A stretch of 34,302 nt of DNA from Demequina sp. (lineage in GTDB: Bacteria > Actinomycetota > Actinomycetes > Actinomycetales > Demequinaceae). The stretch spans positions 1 to 34,302 of the forward strand of contig NZ_JAHEBP010000009.1 in assembly GCF_024642165.1 (NCBI RefSeq), read 5' to 3'. Positions 29,303 to 34,302 of the stretch are shown here, piece by piece. Below the pieces are notes generated by a model. It saw only the letters and a program-made list of their open reading frames with translations. It did no database searches and was not told the DNA's origin. The first letter of the stretch is position 1, and every line of letters starts with the position of its first letter. The translations under genes were made by a program, and so were the position numbers.

Positions 29303-31138
29303 ATGACCGTCACGGACCACCACACCAGCAAGGACGCCGCGCCCGCCATCGCCGACCCGCGCATCGTCGCCTGGGTCGAACGCATGGCGGCCCTCACGGA
29401 ACCCGACAGCGTGGTGTGGTGCGATGGCTCCGCCGCCGAGCGGCGCGGACTCATCGCGACCCTGCTCGACTCCGGCACGCTGATCGAGCTGGACCCGGTG
29501 AAGCGCCCGGGCAGCTACCTCGCCCGCTCGAACCCGAGCGACGTGGCCCGCGTGGAGTCCCGCACCTTCATCTGCACCGACAAGAAGGAGGACGCGGGCC
29601 CCACCAACAACTGGGCGCCGCCGTCGGGGATGCGCGAGACGCTCCACGGACTCTTCCGGGGGACGATGCGCGGCCGCACCATGTACGTGGTGCCCTTCGC
29701 CATGGGCCCGGTAGGCGGGCCGCTCACCCGCTACGGCGTTCAGGTCACCGACTCGCCGTACGTGGTCGCCAGCATGGGGACGATGACGCGCATGGGCACC
29801 GCGGCGCTGAAGCAGATCGGCCCGGACACCTCGTGGGTGCCGGCGGCGCACTCCGTGGGCGCCCCGCTGGCCGCCGGCCAGGAGGACGTCGCCTGGCCCT
29901 GCAGCGACACCAAGTACATCTGCCAGTTCCCGGCGACCCGCGAGATCTGGTCCTACGGCTCGGCGTACGGCGGGAACGCGATCCTCGCCAAGAAGGCGTT
30001 CGCGCTGCGGATCGCGAGCGCGATCGGCCAGGACGAGGGCTGGCTCGCGGCCCACATGCTGCTGCTCAAGGTCACCAACCCCCGCGGACGCGTCTTCCAC
30101 GTGGCGGCGGCGTTCCCCAGCGCGTGCGGCAAGACCAACTTCGCCATGCTGCAGCCCACGGTGCCCGGCTGGACCGTCGAGACCCTGGGGGACGACATCG
30201 CCTGGCTCGCCCCCGGACCCGACGGCAGGCTGCGGGCGATCAACCCCGAGGCGGGCTTCTTCGGCGTCGCGCCCGGCACGGGCCGCTCGACCAACCCCGT
30301 CGCGATCGACACCATGGAACGGGACACTGTCTTCACCAACGTCGCACTCACCGACGACGGCGACGTGTGGTGGGAGGGACTCACGGACGAGCCGCCGGCA
30401 CACCTCACTGACTGGACCGGACAGGACTGGACCCCCGACTCGGGCCGGCCCGCGGCCCACCCCAACTCGCGCTTCACCGTCGCGGCCGCCCAGTGCCCCA
30501 CCATCGCGGACGACTGGGACGACCCCGCCGGAGTGGTGGTGGACGCCGTGATCTTCGGAGGCCGCCGCGCCACCAACGTGCCGCTCGTGGCGCAGGCCCG
30601 CGACTGGGAGCACGGCATGTTCATGGGCGCCACGCTCGCCTCGGAGCGCACGGCCGCCGCCGAGGGCACGGTGGGCGAGCTGCGCCGCGATCCGTTCGCG
30701 ATGCTCCCGTTCTGCGGCGTCCACATGGCCGACCACTGGCGCCACTGGCTCGACGTGGGCGCGGCCGCGGACGTGGCGGGCGGCGCGCCGGCCGTGTTCC
30801 AGGTCAACTGGTTCCGTAAGGGCGCGGACGGCCGCTTCCTCTGGCCCGGGTTCGGCGAGAACATCCACGTCCTGGCCTGGATCCTCGAGCGGCTCGAGGG
30901 CCGTGCGGAGGCCGTCGAGGGTCCGTTCGGCTACGTCCCCGCCGAGGGCTCGATCGACCACGCCGCGGCAGGCGTGGGCGACCAGGACTGGGGCGCGCTC
31001 TTCGCGCTCGACCGCGGCGCCCTCACGGCGGAGGCGGAGGATGCGAAGGCGTTCCTCGACTCCTACGGCGAGCGGGTCCCCCCGGCCATCCACGACCAGC
31101 TGCGGACCATGCGCTCCGCGATCGACACGTTGGACTGA
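29303..31138 (+). CDS. pckG: Phosphoenolpyruvate carboxykinase (GTP)
   Basis: [54 protein letters not shown] and [13 protein letters not shown] (P-loop): GTP-type PEPCK motifs. Confidence 0.98.
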   Translation: MTVTDHHTSKDAAPAIADPRIVAWVERMAALTEPDSVVWCDGSAAERRGLIATLLDSGTLIELDPVKRPGSYLARSNPSDVARVESRTFICTDKKEDAGPTNNWAPPSGMRETLHGLFRGTMRGRTMYVVPFAMGPVGGPLTRYGVQVTDSPYVVASMGTMTRMGTAALKQIGPDTSWVPAAHSVGAPLAAGQEDVAWPCSDTKYICQFPATREIWSYGSAYGGNAILAKKAFALRIASAIGQDEGWLAAHMLLLKVTNPRGRVFHVAAAFPSACGKTNFAMLQPTVPGWTVETLGDDIAWLAPGPDGRLRAINPEAGFFGVAPGTGRSTNPVAIDTMERDTVFTNVALTDDGDVWWEGLTDEPPAHLTDWTGQDWTPDSGRPAAHPNSRFTVAAAQCPTIADDWDDPAGVVVDAVIFGGRRATNVPLVAQARDWEHGMFMGATLASERTAAAEGTVGELRRDPFAMLPFCGVHMADHWRHWLDVGAAADVAGGAPAVFQVNWFRKGADGRFLWPGFGENIHVLAWILERLEGRAEAVEGPFGYVPAEGSIDHAAAGVGDQDWGALFALDRGALTAEAEDAKAFLDSYGERVPPAIHDQLRTMRSAIDTLD

Positions 31139-31152
31139 CGGCCCGGCGGCCG
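31139..31152 (+). terminator. Short GC hairpin between convergent pckG and amidase genes
   Basis: CGGCC-CGGC-GGCCG directly after the pckG stop; no T-tract. Confidence 0.35.
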
Positions 31153-31154
31153 CC

Positions 31155-32861
31155 TCACAGGCGCGGGGTGCGCGGGGGCTCCTCCCGCCGCGCGCCCGTC
31201 GCCTCGAACCCGGCGGCCAGGCGCAGCAGCGCGGCGTCGTCATAGCCGCGTCCGGCGAAGGTGAGCCCCACGGGCATGCCGATGTCGCGCATCGTCCCCA
31301 GGGGCACCGTCACCGTGGGAATGCCCAGATGGCGGATCGCCAGGTTCCCGTTCGCGACCCAGACGCCGTTGCGCCACCCCGCCTGGGCCGATTCGGGGTT
31401 CACGTCCATGTCCGCGGCGCCCACGTCGGCCACCGCCGGGAAGGCAATCGCGTCGAGGCCCAGGCCGTCCATCCACTCCTCCAGGTCCACGCGCCGCGTC
31501 TCCTCGAGCCCCCGCAGGCCGGCCTCGAGCCCGGGGATGTCGAGGAACGATGCGGGGAGTCCGGCGCGCACCACCTCCGGGTAGACGGCGATGTCGTCGT
31601 CGAAGCCGTCGTAGCGGTCGGGAAGGGCGCCGGCCGGCCGCGGGAAGATGTGGGCGCCGTCGACGTCCGCGAGGCTGCCGAAGGCCGGGTCGCCGTTCGC
31701 ACCCAGGAAGTCCTCCCAGGCCCACGCCGACAGGTCGACGATCTCGCGTCGCAGGTACGCGGCCGGCACCAGCCCGCGGGTGGCGATGGTGGGCGCGCCG
31801 GGGCGGTCGCCCTCGTAGTTCGAGACCGCCGGCAGATCCACCTCGACCACGGTGGCGCCCGCGCGCTCGAGGTCCCGTCGAGCGTCCGCCCACAGTTCGA
31901 GCAGCGTAGGTCTCGGGACGATGCGGCGGCCGGTAGGGCCGCCGATGCCCGGCGCCGGCGAGGTGCCGGCATCGGGATCGGCTCCCACGTACATGCGGGG
32001 CACGCCGATGCGCAGCCCGGCGAGCGCGGCGCGGGACCCCACCGCCAGCGCCGCGTACGAGCGCGGGCGGAGGGCGGAGGCCTCCGGGATCTCCACCCAC
32101 GGCTGCGCGCGCCACAGGTCGCCGCGCGTCTCGGGATCGTCCGCCACCACCACGTCGAGCACCTCGAGAAGGTCCGCCATGGTGCGGGTCTGCGGCACCA
32201 CCACGTCCATGGTGGGCACCAGCGGCCAGTTGCCACGCACGGAGATCACTCCACGCGACGGCGTGTACGCGCACAGCGCGTTGTTCGACGCCGGGCCGCG
32301 CCCGCTCGACCACGTCTCCTCGCCCAGCCCGAACGCGCACATCGACGCGGCGGTCGCCGTGCCCGAGCCGTTCGAGGATCCGGACCCGAAGGGGGCGGTG
32401 AGGTAGTCGGCGTTGTAGGGGCTCTCCGCGCGGCCGTAGAGCCCGCGCTGCATGCCGCCGTTGGCCATGGGCGGCATGTTCGTGAGCCCCAAGCAGATCG
32501 CGCCGGCGGCGCGCAGGCGGGAGATGGTGAACGCGTCGCGCTGGGCGACCAACCCGGCGAATGCGGGGCTGCCCGCCGCGGCCGTGAGCCCGCGCACCAG
32601 GTAGGAGTCCTTCGCGGTGTACGGGATGCCGTCGAGCGGGCCGATCGCCTCGCCGCGCGCGCGGCGGGCGTCGGACGCGCGCGCCTCGGCGATGGCGGCG
32701 GGGTTGTCGACCACCACCGCGTTGAGCGCCGTCACGGTGCCGGGCCGGTCGTAGGCGTCGATCCGGGCCAGGTAGGCGCGCACCAGCTGCTCGCTGGTGG
32801 CGGCACCCGTCGCGAGGGCGCGCCGCAGGTCCGCGATCGAGGCCTCGACCACGTCTATCAT
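31155..32861 (-). CDS. Amidase signature family hydrolase
   Basis: GPLDGIPYTAKDSYLVRGLTAAAGSPAFAGLVAQRDAFTISRLRAAGAICLGLTNMPPMA...FGSGSSNGSGTATAASMCAFGLGEETWSSGRGPASNNAL: catalytic Lys and serines in an AS fold. Confidence 0.92.
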   Translation of the reverse strand: MIDVVEASIADLRRALATGAATSEQLVRAYLARIDAYDRPGTVTALNAVVVDNPAAIAEARASDARRARGEAIGPLDGIPYTAKDSYLVRGLTAAAGSPAFAGLVAQRDAFTISRLRAAGAICLGLTNMPPMANGGMQRGLYGRAESPYNADYLTAPFGSGSSNGSGTATAASMCAFGLGEETWSSGRGPASNNALCAYTPSRGVISVRGNWPLVPTMDVVVPQTRTMADLLEVLDVVVADDPETRGDLWRAQPWVEIPEASALRPRSYAALAVGSRAALAGLRIGVPRMYVGADPDAGTSPAPGIGGPTGRRIVPRPTLLELWADARRDLERAGATVVEVDLPAVSNYEGDRPGAPTIATRGLVPAAYLRREIVDLSAWAWEDFLGANGDPAFGSLADVDGAHIFPRPAGALPDRYDGFDDDIAVYPEVVRAGLPASFLDIPGLEAGLRGLEETRRVDLEEWMDGLGLDAIAFPAVADVGAADMDVNPESAQAGWRNGVWVANGNLAIRHLGIPTVTVPLGTMRDIGMPVGLTFAGRGYDDAALLRLAAGFEATGARREEPPRTPRL

Positions 32862-33898
32862 GCGGCCGCCTCCGTGCTGGGCTGCTGCTGCGTGATGCAG
32901 TGGATGCCGCCGCCGCGCGCGAAGATGGGTCGCGCGTCGACGGTGACCACCTCGCGCCCCGGGTACGCGTCCGCCAGGACCTCGCGCGCCCGAGCGTCCG
33001 CCGCATCGTCCCCGAAGCCGCAGGCGATCACTCCCCCGTTCACCACGTAGTGGTTGACGTAGCTCCAGTCCACGAAGCCGTGCGCGTCCTCGAGCACGGG
33101 CGGGGCGGGCAGGTCCACGATCTCCAGCGACCGGCCGGCGGCGTCGACCTCGCGCTTGAGGAGGTCGCGCAGTTGCGAGGACACCTCGTAGTCGGGATGC
33201 CCGGGATCCGTCTGGGCGTGGAGCAGCAGCCGCCCGGGCGACGCGAGCGCGGCGACGATGTCGACGTGGCCGTTGGTGCCGAACGCGTCGTAGTCGCGGG
33301 CAAGCCCGCGCGGGAGCCAGATCGCGTGCGTCGCGCCCAGCGTGCGCGCCATCTCCGCCTCGACCGTCGCGCGCGTCGCGCCCGGGTTGCGGCGCGGATC
33401 GAGCTGCACCGTCTCCGTGAGCAGGACGGTGCCGGCGCCGTCGACGTGGACGCCGCCGCCCTCGTTGACCAGGTCGCTGGGCACCAGGACAGCCCCCGCG
33501 GCCTCCGCCACCACGCGGCCGAGCCGAGCGGAGAGCTCCCAGACGGCCCACTCGGGCGCACCCCAGCCGTTGAAGGTCCAGTCGACCGCGCCCAGCACCC
33601 CGGGGGCGTCGGGGTCCAGGACGAAGGTGGGGCCCACGTCGCGCATCCAGAACTCGTCGAGCGGGGCCTCCAGGATCTCGATCCCGGCGTCCAGCATCCG
33701 CCGCGCGCGGGCGGTCTCGGACGGGTCCACGACCATGGTCACCGGCTCGAACCGCGCGACGGCGTGCGCGACGTCCACCCACGCCGCGTAGCCCTCGTCT
33801 CGATCCGCGTCGTGGGCGCCCAGCGTGGCACCCTCGCGCGGGAACGCCATCCAGGTGCGGTCATGCGGGGCGGTCTCCGCGGGCATCCGCCAGGCCAT
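32858..33898 (-). CDS. aguA: Agmatine deiminase / peptidyl-arginine deiminase family
   Basis: MPAETAPHDRTWMAFPREGATLG, DEFWMRDVGPTFVLD, NEGGGVHVDGAGTVLLTE, GTNGHVDIVAALASPGRLLLHA, GGGIHCITQQQPS (catalytic Cys). Confidence 0.93.
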   Translation of the reverse strand: MAWRMPAETAPHDRTWMAFPREGATLGAHDADRDEGYAAWVDVAHAVARFEPVTMVVDPSETARARRMLDAGIEILEAPLDEFWMRDVGPTFVLDPDAPGVLGAVDWTFNGWGAPEWAVWELSARLGRVVAEAAGAVLVPSDLVNEGGGVHVDGAGTVLLTETVQLDPRRNPGATRATVEAEMARTLGATHAIWLPRGLARDYDAFGTNGHVDIVAALASPGRLLLHAQTDPGHPDYEVSSQLRDLLKREVDAAGRSLEIVDLPAPPVLEDAHGFVDWSYVNHYVVNGGVIACGFGDDAADARAREVLADAYPGREVVTVDARPIFARGGGIHCITQQQPSTEAAA

Positions 33899-33922
33899 GT
33901 CGATCCCTCCGACGTCGATGCA

Positions 33923-33937
33923 GGCGACAGTATCGCC
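33923..33937. promoter_or_regulatory. Dyad GGCGA-N5-TCGCC over a candidate -10 (TACTGT, minus) of the aguA operon
   Basis: GGCGACAGTATCGCC; rc contains TACTGT upstream of RBS GGAGGG and ATG 33898. Confidence 0.4.
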
Positions 33938-33949
33938 CGCGGTGCTCGC

Positions 33950-34302
33950 TCAGCCCTCCGCGCGAGCCTTGCGCCGCTTCTCGCGACGCTCCCGCAGGGT
34001 GAACGCGATCTCGGCGGGCGCGTAGGCGCTGCGCCACGCCGCCCACGCGGACCGCGGGCGGGGCACCCCGAAGTCCCGGGCCAGCGCTCGGCCCACCGGC
34101 CGCGCCATCCCCTGCAGGGACTTGCCCGAGTGGTTCTCCCCCGTGTCGACCTGATACACGGCGCCGGGGAAGCCCAGCGGTTCCAGCTTGTTGCCGTGCT
34201 TGGACAGCCAGACCCGGGCGTTGCGATGTGCGCCGATGATCGCCGCGAGCCGCTCGCCGAACGCCTCGATCACCTGCTCCTGGGTGGCGGCGACCCCGAG
34301 GT
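33950..34302 (-). CDS. Hypothetical protein, N-terminus beyond the window
   Basis: Frame stays open to the window edge: ..LGVAATQEQVIEAFGERLAAIIGAHRNARVWLSKHGNKLEPLGFPGAVYQVDTGENHSGKSLQGMARPVG... stop at 33950. Confidence 0.6.
   Translation of the reverse strand, partial: LGVAATQEQVIEAFGERLAAIIGAHRNARVWLSKHGNKLEPLGFPGAVYQVDTGENHSGKSLQGMARPVGRALARDFGVPRPRSAWAAWRSAYAPAEIAFTLRERREKRRKARAEG

Noticed and set aside
29174-31243. N-terminal ~690 aa of the 1172-aa minus ORF 27725-31243
   Set aside because: Fully antisense to pckG with no recognisable domain. The regulator's HTH begins at MPDLATLGRRIRHYR, next to a good -10 element.

Overview
The window is chromosomal, high-GC actinobacterial DNA, probably Micrococcales-like (inferred from GC content and gene order). 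It is mostly core metabolism and regulation. In order: a BMP-type nucleoside/lipoprotein ABC transporter (ATPase truncated at the left edge, then the lipoprotein), manC, sdhCDAB, a SAM methyltransferase, a YihY/BrkB membrane protein, trpS, the sigE / anti-sigma / htrA / tatB locus with a divergent O-methyltransferase, a DUF3117-like protein, a LOG-family protein, dapE divergent from dapD, a secreted lysozyme-like protein, gltA, dapC, a 7Fe ferredoxin, a VanW-family protein, typA, an EamA transporter divergent from a CGNR-type regulator, a RamB-like regulator divergent from pckG, and an amidase / agmatine deiminase operon. I saw no rRNA, tRNA, CRISPR array, transposase, prophage or biosynthetic cluster. 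The most unusual non-coding signals are: (1) a ~167-bp intergenic element at 17822-17988 with four copies of a ~20-bp motif in nested mirror-symmetric order; (2) two inverted repeats of identical design, GTGTCA-N16-TGACAC, 53 bp apart, one over each start codon of the divergent EamA/CGNR pair; (3) back-to-back leaderless-type promoters at dapE/dapD and overlapping -10 elements at manC/sdhC; (4) an ECF-type promoter embedded in a dyad upstream of sigE. I found no convincing multi-gene novel system. All coordinates and motif counts were read by eye, with no computed statistics.
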